In this document: positions 48,606 through 61,502 of the stretch, in pieces
Layout of the letters: each line of letters starts with the position of its first letter
Position numbering within the stretch: position 1 is the stretch's first letter
DNA from: Plasmopara viticola
Taxonomy: Eukaryota; Oomycota; Peronosporomycetes; Peronosporales; Peronosporaceae
Assembly: GCA_001695595.3 (NCBI GenBank)
Contig: MBPM02000003.1
Location: forward strand, 2,604,001-2,668,000
Length of the DNA stretch: 64,000 bases
Direction: 5' to 3'
Made by a program: the position numbers and the translations under genes
The notes under the pieces: model-generated
Told to the model about the DNA's origin: nothing
Databases searched by the model: none
Seen by the model: the letters and a program-made list of their open reading frames with translations, nothing else

Positions 48606-49075
48606 TCGTTATGCCACAAACACTAGACGATGTAATTGATGCCACTCACAATACCTTCGAATTCCTTCTTGGTTTATAGCCGTATATCTCTGCTGCCACA
48701 TACCCTACTCACCCCTCTACATGCACGCGTTCACAAGCCATTTATACAGCTCACTAGCTGGCCAAAACCAGTTGCCTGTCAGATCAACCAGTGCCGAGTC
48801 ACACTGGTTTTGATAGAGTTAGATGACACACTTAGGGAATAGAAAGGCTCAAAGGCCTTTTTAATAGTCTTGACGTCAGCCGGAAGGATCCGGAGTCAAG
48901 CTCCATCAGAAACAGTTCTTGACTTCAGTATTTAAGTGTGTGTATTGCTTTGAACTGGTCCTTGAGTGACTTCTTCACCAGCTATTCGTGGTCTTGATGA
49001 TGCGAAGTGTTTGTGAGTGTCGCCAAATGCTCGAGAAACTCCCAGAAACAAGTTTGCGAACGAGATCAAAAACAC

Positions 49076-49147
49076 CTTCCCGTCCGGGAATTGAACCCGG
49101 GTCACCCGCGTGACAGGCGGGTATACTAACCACTATACTAACGAGAA
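49076..49147 (-). tRNA. tRNA-Asp(GTC)
   Basis: Standard sequence. T5 at 49068-49072. The spacer to its left is 4 bp longer (GTGTGTAT after the TATA-like box). Confidence 0.95.
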
Positions 49148-49613
49148 TCGTTATGCCACAAACACTAGACGATGTAATTGATGCCACTCACAATACCTTC
49201 GAATTCCTTCTTGGTTTATAGCCGTATATCTCTGCTGCCACATACCCTACTCACCCCTCTACATGCACGCGTTCACAAGCCATTTATACAGCTCACTAGC
49301 TGGCCAAAAGCAGTTGCCTGTCAGATCAACCAGTGCCGAGTCACACTGGTTTTGATAGAGTTAGATGACACACTTAGGGAATAGAAAGGCTCAAAGGCCT
49401 TTTTAATAGTCTTGACGTCAGCCGGAAGGATCCGGAGTCAAGCTCCATCAGAAACAGTTCTTGACTTCAGTATATAAGTGTATTGCTTTGAGCTGGTCCT
49501 CGAGTGACTTCTTCACCAGCTATTCGTGGTCTTGATGATGCGAAGTGTTTGTGAGTGTCGCCAAATGCTCGAGAAACTCCCAGAAACAAGTTTGCGAACG
49601 AGATCAAAAACAC

Positions 49614-49685
49614 CTTCCCGTCCGGAAATTGAACCCGGGTCACCCGCGTGACAGGCGGGTATACTAACCACTATACTAACGAGAA
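49614..49685 (-). tRNA. tRNA-Asp(GTC), C61 to T variant
   Basis: Standard except the T-stem C61 to T, giving G53-U61 and a weakened B box. T5 at 49606-49610. Folding may be tolerated; promoter strength probably reduced. Confidence 0.85.
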
Positions 49686-50151
49686 TCGTTATGCCACATA
49701 CACTAGACGATGTAATTTATGCCACTCACAATACCTTCAAATTGCTTCGCGGTTTATAGCCGTATATCTCTGCTGCCACAAACCCTACTCACTCCTCTAC
49801 ATGCACGCGTTCACAAGCCATTTATGCAGCACACTAGCTGGCCAAAAGCAGTTGCCTGTCAGATCAACCAGTGCCGAGTCACACTGGTTTTGATAGAGTT
49901 AGATGACACACTTAGGGAATAGAAAGGCTCAAAGGCCTTTTTAGTAGTCTTGACGTCAGCCGGAAGGATCCGGAGTCAAGCTCCATCAGAAACAGTTCTT
50001 GACTTCAGTATATAACTGTAATGCTTTGAACTGGTCCTCGAGTGACTTCTTCACCAGCTATTCGTGGTCTTGATGATGCGAAGTGTTTGTGAGTGTCGCC
50101 AAATGCTCGAGAAACTCCCAGAAACAAGTTTGCGAACGAGATCAAAAACAC

Positions 50152-50223
50152 CTTCCCGTCCGGGAATTGAACCCGGGTCACCCGCGTGACAGGCGGGTAT
50201 ACTAACCACTATACTAACGAGAA
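50152..50223 (-). tRNA. tRNA-Asp(GTC)
   Basis: Standard sequence. T5 at 50144-50148. Confidence 0.95.
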
Positions 50224-50686
50224 TCGTTATGCCACAAACACTAGACGATGTAATTGATGCCACTCACAATACCTTCAAATTGCTTCGCGGTTTATAGCCG
50301 TATATATCTGCTGCCACATACCCTACTCACTCCTCTACATGCACGCGTTCACAAGCCATTTATACAGCTCACTAGCTGGCCAAAAGCAGTTGCCTGTCAG
50401 ATCAACCAGTGCCGAGTCACACTGGTTTTGATAGAGTTAGATGACACACTTAGGGAATAGAAAGGCTCAAAGGCCTTAATAGTCTTGACGTCAGCCGGAA
50501 GGATCCGGAGTCAAGCTCCATCAGAAACAGTTCTTGACTTCAGTATATAAGTGTATTGCTTTGAACTGGTCCTTGAGTGACTTCTTCACCAGCTATTCGT
50601 GGTCTTGATGATGCGAAGTGTTTGTGAGTGTCGCCAATTGCTCGAGAAACTCCCAGAAACAAGTTTGCGAACGAGATCAAAAACAC

Positions 50687-50757
50687 CTTCCCGTCCGGAA
50701 TTGAACCCGGGTCACCCGCGTGACAGGCGGGTATACTAACCACTATACTAACGAGAA
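50687..50757 (-). pseudogene. tRNA-Asp(GTC) with 1-nt T-stem deletion
   Basis: 71 nt: one C of the T-stem 3' strand (GTCCGGAATT on the plus strand) is missing, so the B box and the T-arm are damaged. Everything else standard. T5 at 50679-50683. Probably nonfunctional. Confidence 0.8.
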
Positions 50758-51223
50758 TCGTTATGCCACAAACACTAGACGATGTAATTGATGCCACTCA
50801 CAATACCTTCAAATTGCTTCGCGGTTTATAGCCGTATATCTCTGCTGCCACATACCCTACTCACTCCTCTACATGCACGCGTTCACAAGCCATTTATACA
50901 GCTCACTAGCTGGCCAAAAGCAGTTGCCTGTCAGATCAACCAGTGCCGAGTCACACTGGTTTTGATAGAGTTAGATGACACACTTAGGGAATAGAAAGGC
51001 TCAAAGGCCTTTTTAATAGTCTTGACGTCAGCCGGAAGGATCCGGAGTCAAGCTCCATCAGAAACAGTTCTTGACTTCAGTATATAAGTGTATTGCTTTG
51101 AACTGGTCCTCGAGTGACTTCTTCACCAGCTATTCGTGGTCTTGATGATGCGAAGTGTTTGTGAGTGTCGCCAAATGCTCGAGAAACTCCCAGAAACAAG
51201 TTTGCGAACGAGATCAAAAACAC

Positions 51224-51295
51224 CTTCCCGTCCGGGAATTGAACCCGGGTCACCCGCGTGACAGGCGGGTATACTAACCACTATACTAACGAGAA
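51224..51295 (-). tRNA. tRNA-Asp(GTC)
   Basis: Standard sequence. T5 at 51216-51220. From here rightwards every tRNA looks identical. Confidence 0.95.
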
Positions 51296-51760
51296 TCGTT
51301 ATGCCACAAACACTAGACGATGTAATTGATGCCACTCACAATACCTTCAAATTGCTTCGCGGTTTATAGCCGTATATCTCTGCTGCCACAACCCTACTCA
51401 CTCCTCTACATGCACGCGTTCACAAGCCATTTATACAGCACACTAGCTGGCCAAAAGCAGTTGCCTGTCAGATCAACCAGTGCCGAGTCACACTGGTTTT
51501 GATAGAGTTAGATGACACACTTAGGGAATAGAAAGGCTCAAAGGCCTTTTTAATAGTCTTGACGTCAGCCGGAAGGATCCGGAGTCAAGCTCCATCAGAA
51601 ACAGTTCTTGACTTCAGTATATAAGTGTATTGCTTTGAACTGGTCCTCGAGTGACTTCTTCACCAGCTATTCGTGGTCTTGATGATGCGAAGTGTTTGTG
51701 AGTGTCGCCAAATGCTCGAGAAACTCCCAGAAACAAGTTTGCGAACGAGATCAAAAACAC

Positions 51761-51832
51761 CTTCCCGTCCGGGAATTGAACCCGGGTCACCCGCGTGACA
51801 GGCGGGTATACTAACCACTATACTAACGAGAA
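51761..51832 (-). tRNA. tRNA-Asp(GTC)
   Basis: Standard. T5 at 51753-51757. The spacer between this and the previous copy has one base less in the ACATACCC word (ACAACCC). Confidence 0.95.
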
Positions 51833-52298
51833 TCGTTATGCCACAAACACTAGACGATGTAATTGATGCCACTCACAATACCTTCAAATTGCTTCGCGGT
51901 TTATAGCCGTATATCTCTGCTGCCACATACCCTACTCACTCCTCTACATGCACGCGTTCACAAGCCATTTATACAGCTCACTAGCTGGCCAAAAGCAGTT
52001 GCCTGTCAGATCAACCAGTGCCGAGTCACACTGGTTTTGATAGAGTTAGATGACACACTTAGGGAATAGAAAGGCTCAAAGGCCTTTTTAATAGTCTTGA
52101 CGTCAGCCGGAAGGATCCGGAGTCAAGCTCCATCAGAAACAGTTCTTGACTTCAGTATATAAGTGTATTGCTTTGAACTGGTCCTTAAGTGACTTCTTCA
52201 CCAGCTATTCGTGGTCTTGATGATGCGAAGTGTTTGTGAGTGTCGCCAAATGCTCGAGAAACTCCCAGAAACAAGTTTGCGAACGAGATCAAAAACAC

Positions 52299-52370
52299 CT
52301 TCCCGTCCGGGAATTGAACCCGGGTCACCCGCGTGACAGGCGGGTATACTAACCACTATACTAACGAGAA
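52299..52370 (-). tRNA. tRNA-Asp(GTC)
   Basis: Standard. T5 at 52291-52295. First of the 538-bp spacing block. Confidence 0.95.
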
Positions 52371-52836
52371 TCGTTATGCCACAAACACTAGACGATGTAA
52401 TTGATGCCACTCACAATACCTTCAAATTGCTTCGCGGTTTATAGCCGTATATCTCTGCTGCCACATACCCTACTCACTCCTCTACATGCACGCGTTCACA
52501 AGCCATTTATACAGCTCACTAGCTGGCCAAAAGCAGTTGCCTGTCAGATCAACCAGTGCCGAGTCACACTGGTTTTGATAGAGTTAGATGACACACTTAG
52601 GGAATAGAAAGGCTCAAAGGCCTTTTTAATAGTCTTGACGTCAGCCGGAAGGATCCGGAGTCAAGCTCCATCAGAAACAGTTCTTGACTTCAGTATATAA
52701 GTGTATTGCTTTGAACTGGTCCTTAAGTGACTTCTTCACCAGCTATTCGTGGTCTTGATGATGCGAAGTGTTTGTGAGTGTCGCCAAATGCTCGAGAAAC
52801 TCCCAGAAACAAGTTTGCGAACGAGATCAAAAACAC

Positions 52837-52908
52837 CTTCCCGTCCGGGAATTGAACCCGGGTCACCCGCGTGACAGGCGGGTATACTAACCACTATACT
52901 AACGAGAA
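52837..52908 (-). tRNA. tRNA-Asp(GTC)
   Basis: Standard. T5 at 52829-52833; 538-bp spacing. Confidence 0.95.
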
Positions 52909-53374
52909 TCGTTATGCCACAAACACTAGACGATGTAATTGATGCCACTCACAATACCTTCAAATTGCTTCGCGGTTTATAGCCGTATATCTCTGCTGCC
53001 ACATACCCTACTCACTCCTCTACATGCACGCGTTCACAAGCCATTTATACAGCTCACTAGCTGGCCAAAAGCAGTTGCCTGTCAGATCAACCAGTGCCGA
53101 GTCACACTGGTTTTGATAGAGTTAGATGACACACTTAGGGAATAGAAAGGCTCAAAGGCCTTTTTAATAGTCTTGACGTCAGCCGGAAGGATCCGGAGTC
53201 AAGCTCCATCAGAAACAGTTCTTGACTTCAGTATATAAGTGTATTGCTTTGAACTGGTCCTTAAGTGACTTCTTCACCAGCTATTCGTGGTCTTGATGAT
53301 GCGAAGTGTTTGTGAGTGTCGCCAAATGCTCGAGAAACTCCCAGAAACAAGTTTGCGAACGAGATCAAAAACAC

Positions 53375-53446
53375 CTTCCCGTCCGGGAATTGAACCCGGG
53401 TCACCCGCGTGACAGGCGGGTATACTAACCACTATACTAACGAGAA
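53375..53446 (-). tRNA. tRNA-Asp(GTC)
   Basis: Standard. T5 at 53367-53371; 538-bp spacing. Confidence 0.95.
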
Positions 53447-53912
53447 TCGTTATGCCACAAACACTAGACGATGTAATTGATGCCACTCACAATACCTTCA
53501 AATTGCTTCGCGGTTTATAGCCGTATATCTCTGCTGCCACATACCCTACTCACTCCTCTACATGCACGCGTTCACAAGCCATTTATACAGCTCACTAGCT
53601 GGCCAAAAGCAGTTGCCTGTCAGATCAACCAGTGCCGAGTCACACTGGTTTTGATAGAGTTAGATGACACACTTAGGGAATAGAAAGGCTCAAAGGCCTT
53701 TTTAATAGTCTTGACGTCAGCCGGAAGGATCCGGAGTCAAGCTCCATCAGAAACAGTTCTTGACTTCAGTATATAAGTGTATTGCTTTGAACTGGTCCTT
53801 AAGTGACTTCTTCACCAGCTATTCGTGGTCTTGATGATGCGAAGTGTTTGTGAGTGTCGCCAAATGCTCGAGAAACTCCCAGAAACAAGTTTGCGAACGA
53901 GATCAAAAACAC

Positions 53913-53984
53913 CTTCCCGTCCGGGAATTGAACCCGGGTCACCCGCGTGACAGGCGGGTATACTAACCACTATACTAACGAGAA
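53913..53984 (-). tRNA. tRNA-Asp(GTC)
   Basis: Standard. T5 at 53905-53909. Last of the 538-bp block; the next spacer has GGTTTGATAG instead of GGTTTTGATAG. Confidence 0.95.
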
Positions 53985-54449
53985 TCGTTATGCCACAAAC
54001 ACTAGACGATGTAATTGATGCCACTCACAATACCTTCAAATTGCTTCGCGGTTTATAGCCGTATATCTCTGCTGCCACATACCCTACTCACTCCTCTACA
54101 TGCACGCGTTCACAAGCCATTTATACAGCTCACTAGCTGGCCAAAAGCAGTTGCCTGTCAGATCAACCAGTGCCGAGTCACACTGGTTTGATAGAGTTAG
54201 ATGACACACTTAGGGAATAGAAAGGCTCAAAGGCCTTTTTAATAGTCTTGACGTCAGCCGGAAGGATCCGGAGTCAAGCTCCATCAGAAACAGTTCTTGA
54301 CTTCAGTATATAAGTGTATTGCTTTGAACTGGTCCTTAAGTGACTTCTTCACCAGCTATTCGTGGTCTTGATGATGCGAAGTGTTTGTGAGTGTCGCCAA
54401 ATGCTCGAGAAACTCCCAGAAACAAGTTTGCGAACGAGATCAAAAACAC

Positions 54450-54521
54450 CTTCCCGTCCGGGAATTGAACCCGGGTCACCCGCGTGACAGGCGGGTATAC
54501 TAACCACTATACTAACGAGAA
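54450..54521 (-). tRNA. tRNA-Asp(GTC)
   Basis: Standard. T5 at 54442-54446. First of 16 successive 537-bp steps. Confidence 0.95.
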
Positions 54522-54986
54522 TCGTTATGCCACAAACACTAGACGATGTAATTGATGCCACTCACAATACCTTCAAATTGCTTCGCGGTTTATAGCCGTA
54601 TATCTCTGCTGCCACATACCCTACTCACTCCTCTACATGCACGCGTTCACAAGCCATTTATACAGCTCACTAGCTGGCCAAAAGCAGTTGCCTGTCAGAT
54701 CAACCAGTGCCGAGTCACACTGGTTTGATAGAGTTAGATGACACACTTAGGGAATAGAAAGGCTCAAAGGCCTTTTTAATAGTCTTGACGTCAGCCGGAA
54801 GGATCCGGAGTCAAGCTCCATCAGAAACAGTTCTTGACTTCAGTATATAAGTGTATTGCTTTGAACTGGTCCTTAAGTGACTTCTTCACCAGCTATTCGT
54901 GGTCTTGATGATGCGAAGTGTTTGTGAGTGTCGCCAAATGCTCGAGAAACTCCCAGAAACAAGTTTGCGAACGAGATCAAAAACAC

Positions 54987-55058
54987 CTTCCCGTCCGGGA
55001 ATTGAACCCGGGTCACCCGCGTGACAGGCGGGTATACTAACCACTATACTAACGAGAA
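54987..55058 (-). tRNA. tRNA-Asp(GTC)
   Basis: Standard. T5 at 54979-54983. Confidence 0.95.
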
Positions 55059-55523
55059 TCGTTATGCCACAAACACTAGACGATGTAATTGATGCCACTC
55101 ACAATACCTTCAAATTGCTTCGCGGTTTATAGCCGTATATCTCTGCTGCCACATACCCTACTCACTCCTCTACATGCACGCGTTCACAAGCCATTTATAC
55201 AGCTCACTAGCTGGCCAAAAGCAGTTGCCTGTCAGATCAACCAGTGCCGAGTCACACTGGTTTGATAGAGTTAGATGACACACTTAGGGAATAGAAAGGC
55301 TCAAAGGCCTTTTTAATAGTCTTGACGTCAGCCGGAAGGATCCGGAGTCAAGCTCCATCAGAAACAGTTCTTGACTTCAGTATATAAGTGTATTGCTTTG
55401 AACTGGTCCTTAAGTGACTTCTTCACCAGCTATTCGTGGTCTTGATGATGCGAAGTGTTTGTGAGTGTCGCCAAATGCTCGAGAAACTCCCAGAAACAAG
55501 TTTGCGAACGAGATCAAAAACAC

Positions 55524-55595
55524 CTTCCCGTCCGGGAATTGAACCCGGGTCACCCGCGTGACAGGCGGGTATACTAACCACTATACTAACGAGAA
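55524..55595 (-). tRNA. tRNA-Asp(GTC)
   Basis: Standard. T5 at 55516-55520. Confidence 0.95.
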
Positions 55596-56060
55596 TCGTT
55601 ATGCCACAAACACTAGACGATGTAATTGATGCCACTCACAATACCTTCAAATTGCTTCGCGGTTTATAGCCGTATATCTCTGCTGCCACATACCCTACTC
55701 ACTCCTCTACATGCACGCGTTCACAAGCCATTTATACAGCTCACTAGCTGGCCAAAAGCAGTTGCCTGTCAGATCAACCAGTGCCGAGTCACACTGGTTT
55801 GATAGAGTTAGATGACACACTTAGGGAATAGAAAGGCTCAAAGGCCTTTTTAATAGTCTTGACGTCAGCCGGAAGGATCCGGAGTCAAGCTCCATCAGAA
55901 ACAGTTCTTGACTTCAGTATATAAGTGTATTGCTTTGAACTGGTCCTTAAGTGACTTCTTCACCAGCTATTCGTGGTCTTGATGATGCGAAGTGTTTGTG
56001 AGTGTCGCCAAATGCTCGAGAAACTCCCAGAAACAAGTTTGCGAACGAGATCAAAAACAC

Positions 56061-56132
56061 CTTCCCGTCCGGGAATTGAACCCGGGTCACCCGCGTGACA
56101 GGCGGGTATACTAACCACTATACTAACGAGAA
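56061..56132 (-). tRNA. tRNA-Asp(GTC)
   Basis: Standard. T5 at 56053-56057. Confidence 0.95.
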
Positions 56133-56597
56133 TCGTTATGCCACAAACACTAGACGATGTAATTGATGCCACTCACAATACCTTCAAATTGCTTCGCGGT
56201 TTATAGCCGTATATCTCTGCTGCCACATACCCTACTCACTCCTCTACATGCACGCGTTCACAAGCCATTTATACAGCTCACTAGCTGGCCAAAAGCAGTT
56301 GCCTGTCAGATCAACCAGTGCCGAGTCACACTGGTTTGATAGAGTTAGATGACACACTTAGGGAATAGAAAGGCTCAAAGGCCTTTTTAATAGTCTTGAC
56401 GTCAGCCGGAAGGATCCGGAGTCAAGCTCCATCAGAAACAGTTCTTGACTTCAGTATATAAGTGTATTGCTTTGAACTGGTCCTTAAGTGACTTCTTCAC
56501 CAGCTATTCGTGGTCTTGATGATGCGAAGTGTTTGTGAGTGTCGCCAAATGCTCGAGAAACTCCCAGAAACAAGTTTGCGAACGAGATCAAAAACAC

Positions 56598-56669
56598 CTT
56601 CCCGTCCGGGAATTGAACCCGGGTCACCCGCGTGACAGGCGGGTATACTAACCACTATACTAACGAGAA
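56598..56669 (-). tRNA. tRNA-Asp(GTC)
   Basis: Standard. T5 at 56590-56594. Confidence 0.95.
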
Positions 56670-57134
56670 TCGTTATGCCACAAACACTAGACGATGTAAT
56701 TGATGCCACTCACAATACCTTCAAATTGCTTCGCGGTTTATAGCCGTATATCTCTGCTGCCACATACCCTACTCACTCCTCTACATGCACGCGTTCACAA
56801 GCCATTTATACAGCTCACTAGCTGGCCAAAAGCAGTTGCCTGTCAGATCAACCAGTGCCGAGTCACACTGGTTTGATAGAGTTAGATGACACACTTAGGG
56901 AATAGAAAGGCTCAAAGGCCTTTTTAATAGTCTTGACGTCAGCCGGAAGGATCCGGAGTCAAGCTCCATCAGAAACAGTTCTTGACTTCAGTATATAAGT
57001 GTATTGCTTTGAACTGGTCCTTAAGTGACTTCTTCACCAGCTATTCGTGGTCTTGATGATGCGAAGTGTTTGTGAGTGTCGCCAAATGCTCGAGAAACTC
57101 CCAGAAACAAGTTTGCGAACGAGATCAAAAACAC

Positions 57135-57206
57135 CTTCCCGTCCGGGAATTGAACCCGGGTCACCCGCGTGACAGGCGGGTATACTAACCACTATACTAA
57201 CGAGAA
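57135..57206 (-). tRNA. tRNA-Asp(GTC)
   Basis: Standard. T5 at 57127-57131. Confidence 0.95.
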
Positions 57207-57671
57207 TCGTTATGCCACAAACACTAGACGATGTAATTGATGCCACTCACAATACCTTCAAATTGCTTCGCGGTTTATAGCCGTATATCTCTGCTGCCAC
57301 ATACCCTACTCACTCCTCTACATGCACGCGTTCACAAGCCATTTATACAGCTCACTAGCTGGCCAAAAGCAGTTGCCTGTCAGATCAACCAGTGCCGAGT
57401 CACACTGGTTTGATAGAGTTAGATGACACACTTAGGGAATAGAAAGGCTCAAAGGCCTTTTTAATAGTCTTGACGTCAGCCGGAAGGATCCGGAGTCAAG
57501 CTCCATCAGAAACAGTTCTTGACTTCAGTATATAAGTGTATTGCTTTGAACTGGTCCTTAAGTGACTTCTTCACCAGCTATTCGTGGTCTTGATGATGCG
57601 AAGTGTTTGTGAGTGTCGCCAAATGCTCGAGAAACTCCCAGAAACAAGTTTGCGAACGAGATCAAAAACAC

Positions 57672-57743
57672 CTTCCCGTCCGGGAATTGAACCCGGGTCA
57701 CCCGCGTGACAGGCGGGTATACTAACCACTATACTAACGAGAA
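57672..57743 (-). tRNA. tRNA-Asp(GTC)
   Basis: Standard. T5 at 57664-57668. Confidence 0.95.
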
Positions 57744-58208
57744 TCGTTATGCCACAAACACTAGACGATGTAATTGATGCCACTCACAATACCTTCAAAT
57801 TGCTTCGCGGTTTATAGCCGTATATCTCTGCTGCCACATACCCTACTCACTCCTCTACATGCACGCGTTCACAAGCCATTTATACAGCTCACTAGCTGGC
57901 CAAAAGCAGTTGCCTGTCAGATCAACCAGTGCCGAGTCACACTGGTTTGATAGAGTTAGATGACACACTTAGGGAATAGAAAGGCTCAAAGGCCTTTTTA
58001 ATAGTCTTGACGTCAGCCGGAAGGATCCGGAGTCAAGCTCCATCAGAAACAGTTCTTGACTTCAGTATATAAGTGTATTGCTTTGAACTGGTCCTTAAGT
58101 GACTTCTTCACCAGCTATTCGTGGTCTTGATGATGCGAAGTGTTTGTGAGTGTCGCCAAATGCTCGAGAAACTCCCAGAAACAAGTTTGCGAACGAGATC
58201 AAAAACAC

Positions 58209-58280
58209 CTTCCCGTCCGGGAATTGAACCCGGGTCACCCGCGTGACAGGCGGGTATACTAACCACTATACTAACGAGAA
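58209..58280 (-). tRNA. tRNA-Asp(GTC)
   Basis: Standard. T5 at 58201-58205. Confidence 0.95.
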
Positions 58281-58745
58281 TCGTTATGCCACAAACACTA
58301 GACGATGTAATTGATGCCACTCACAATACCTTCAAATTGCTTCGCGGTTTATAGCCGTATATCTCTGCTGCCACATACCCTACTCACTCCTCTACATGCA
58401 CGCGTTCACAAGCCATTTATACAGCTCACTAGCTGGCCAAAAGCAGTTGCCTGTCAGATCAACCAGTGCCGAGTCACACTGGTTTGATAGAGTTAGATGA
58501 CACACTTAGGGAATAGAAAGGCTCAAAGGCCTTTTTAATAGTCTTGACGTCAGCCGGAAGGATCCGGAGTCAAGCTCCATCAGAAACAGTTCTTGACTTC
58601 AGTATATAAGTGTATTGCTTTGAACTGGTCCTTAAGTGACTTCTTCACCAGCTATTCGTGGTCTTGATGATGCGAAGTGTTTGTGAGTGTCGCCAAATGC
58701 TCGAGAAACTCCCAGAAACAAGTTTGCGAACGAGATCAAAAACAC

Positions 58746-58817
58746 CTTCCCGTCCGGGAATTGAACCCGGGTCACCCGCGTGACAGGCGGGTATACTAAC
58801 CACTATACTAACGAGAA
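58746..58817 (-). tRNA. tRNA-Asp(GTC)
   Basis: Standard. T5 at 58738-58742. Confidence 0.95.
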
Positions 58818-59282
58818 TCGTTATGCCACAAACACTAGACGATGTAATTGATGCCACTCACAATACCTTCAAATTGCTTCGCGGTTTATAGCCGTATATC
58901 TCTGCTGCCACATACCCTACTCACTCCTCTACATGCACGCGTTCACAAGCCATTTATACAGCTCACTAGCTGGCCAAAAGCAGTTGCCTGTCAGATCAAC
59001 CAGTGCCGAGTCACACTGGTTTGATAGAGTTAGATGACACACTTAGGGAATAGAAAGGCTCAAAGGCCTTTTTAATAGTCTTGACGTCAGCCGGAAGGAT
59101 CCGGAGTCAAGCTCCATCAGAAACAGTTCTTGACTTCAGTATATAAGTGTATTGCTTTGAACTGGTCCTTAAGTGACTTCTTCACCAGCTATTCGTGGTC
59201 TTGATGATGCGAAGTGTTTGTGAGTGTCGCCAAATGCTCGAGAAACTCCCAGAAACAAGTTTGCGAACGAGATCAAAAACAC

Positions 59283-59354
59283 CTTCCCGTCCGGGAATTG
59301 AACCCGGGTCACCCGCGTGACAGGCGGGTATACTAACCACTATACTAACGAGAA
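59283..59354 (-). tRNA. tRNA-Asp(GTC)
   Basis: Standard. T5 at 59275-59279. Confidence 0.95.
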
Positions 59355-59819
59355 TCGTTATGCCACAAACACTAGACGATGTAATTGATGCCACTCACAA
59401 TACCTTCAAATTGCTTCGCGGTTTATAGCCGTATATCTCTGCTGCCACATACCCTACTCACTCCTCTACATGCACGCGTTCACAAGCCATTTATACAGCT
59501 CACTAGCTGGCCAAAAGCAGTTGCCTGTCAGATCAACCAGTGCCGAGTCACACTGGTTTGATAGAGTTAGATGACACACTTAGGGAATAGAAAGGCTCAA
59601 AGGCCTTTTTAATAGTCTTGACGTCAGCCGGAAGGATCCGGAGTCAAGCTCCATCAGAAACAGTTCTTGACTTCAGTATATAAGTGTATTGCTTTGAACT
59701 GGTCCTTAAGTGACTTCTTCACCAGCTATTCGTGGTCTTGATGATGCGAAGTGTTTGTGAGTGTCGCCAAATGCTCGAGAAACTCCCAGAAACAAGTTTG
59801 CGAACGAGATCAAAAACAC

Positions 59820-59891
59820 CTTCCCGTCCGGGAATTGAACCCGGGTCACCCGCGTGACAGGCGGGTATACTAACCACTATACTAACGAGAA
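59820..59891 (-). tRNA. tRNA-Asp(GTC)
   Basis: Standard. T5 at 59812-59816. Confidence 0.95.
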
Positions 59892-60356
59892 TCGTTATGC
59901 CACAAACACTAGACGATGTAATTGATGCCACTCACAATACCTTCAAATTGCTTCGCGGTTTATAGCCGTATATCTCTGCTGCCACATACCCTACTCACTC
60001 CTCTACATGCACGCGTTCACAAGCCATTTATACAGCTCACTAGCTGGCCAAAAGCAGTTGCCTGTCAGATCAACCAGTGCCGAGTCACACTGGTTTGATA
60101 GAGTTAGATGACACACTTAGGGAATAGAAAGGCTCAAAGGCCTTTTTAATAGTCTTGACGTCAGCCGGAAGGATCCGGAGTCAAGCTCCATCAGAAACAG
60201 TTCTTGACTTCAGTATATAAGTGTATTGCTTTGAACTGGTCCTTAAGTGACTTCTTCACCAGCTATTCGTGGTCTTGATGATGCGAAGTGTTTGTGAGTG
60301 TCGCCAAATGCTCGAGAAACTCCCAGAAACAAGTTTGCGAACGAGATCAAAAACAC

Positions 60357-60428
60357 CTTCCCGTCCGGGAATTGAACCCGGGTCACCCGCGTGACAGGCG
60401 GGTATACTAACCACTATACTAACGAGAA
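60357..60428 (-). tRNA. tRNA-Asp(GTC)
   Basis: Standard. T5 at 60349-60353. Confidence 0.95.
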
Positions 60429-60893
60429 TCGTTATGCCACAAACACTAGACGATGTAATTGATGCCACTCACAATACCTTCAAATTGCTTCGCGGTTTAT
60501 AGCCGTATATCTCTGCTGCCACATACCCTACTCACTCCTCTACATGCACGCGTTCACAAGCCATTTATACAGCTCACTAGCTGGCCAAAAGCAGTTGCCT
60601 GTCAGATCAACCAGTGCCGAGTCACACTGGTTTGATAGAGTTAGATGACACACTTAGGGAATAGAAAGGCTCAAAGGCCTTTTTAATAGTCTTGACGTCA
60701 GCCGGAAGGATCCGGAGTCAAGCTCCATCAGAAACAGTTCTTGACTTCAGTATATAAGTGTATTGCTTTGAACTGGTCCTTAAGTGACTTCTTCACCAGC
60801 TATTCGTGGTCTTGATGATGCGAAGTGTTTGTGAGTGTCGCCAAATGCTCGAGAAACTCCCAGAAACAAGTTTGCGAACGAGATCAAAAACAC

Positions 60894-60965
60894 CTTCCCG
60901 TCCGGGAATTGAACCCGGGTCACCCGCGTGACAGGCGGGTATACTAACCACTATACTAACGAGAA
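60894..60965 (-). tRNA. tRNA-Asp(GTC)
   Basis: Standard. T5 at 60886-60890. Confidence 0.95.
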
Positions 60966-61430
60966 TCGTTATGCCACAAACACTAGACGATGTAATTGAT
61001 GCCACTCACAATACCTTCAAATTGCTTCGCGGTTTATAGCCGTATATCTCTGCTGCCACATACCCTACTCACTCCTCTACATGCACGCGTTCACAAGCCA
61101 TTTATACAGCTCACTAGCTGGCCAAAAGCAGTTGCCTGTCAGATCAACCAGTGCCGAGTCACACTGGTTTGATAGAGTTAGATGACACACTTAGGGAATA
61201 GAAAGGCTCAAAGGCCTTTTTAATAGTCTTGACGTCAGCCGGAAGGATCCGGAGTCAAGCTCCATCAGAAACAGTTCTTGACTTCAGTATATAAGTGTAT
61301 TGCTTTGAACTGGTCCTTAAGTGACTTCTTCACCAGCTATTCGTGGTCTTGATGATGCGAAGTGTTTGTGAGTGTCGCCAAATGCTCGAGAAACTCCCAG
61401 AAACAAGTTTGCGAACGAGATCAAAAACAC

Positions 61431-61502
61431 CTTCCCGTCCGGGAATTGAACCCGGGTCACCCGCGTGACAGGCGGGTATACTAACCACTATACTAACGAG
61501 AA
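61431..61502 (-). tRNA. tRNA-Asp(GTC)
   Basis: Standard. T5 at 61423-61427. Confidence 0.95.
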
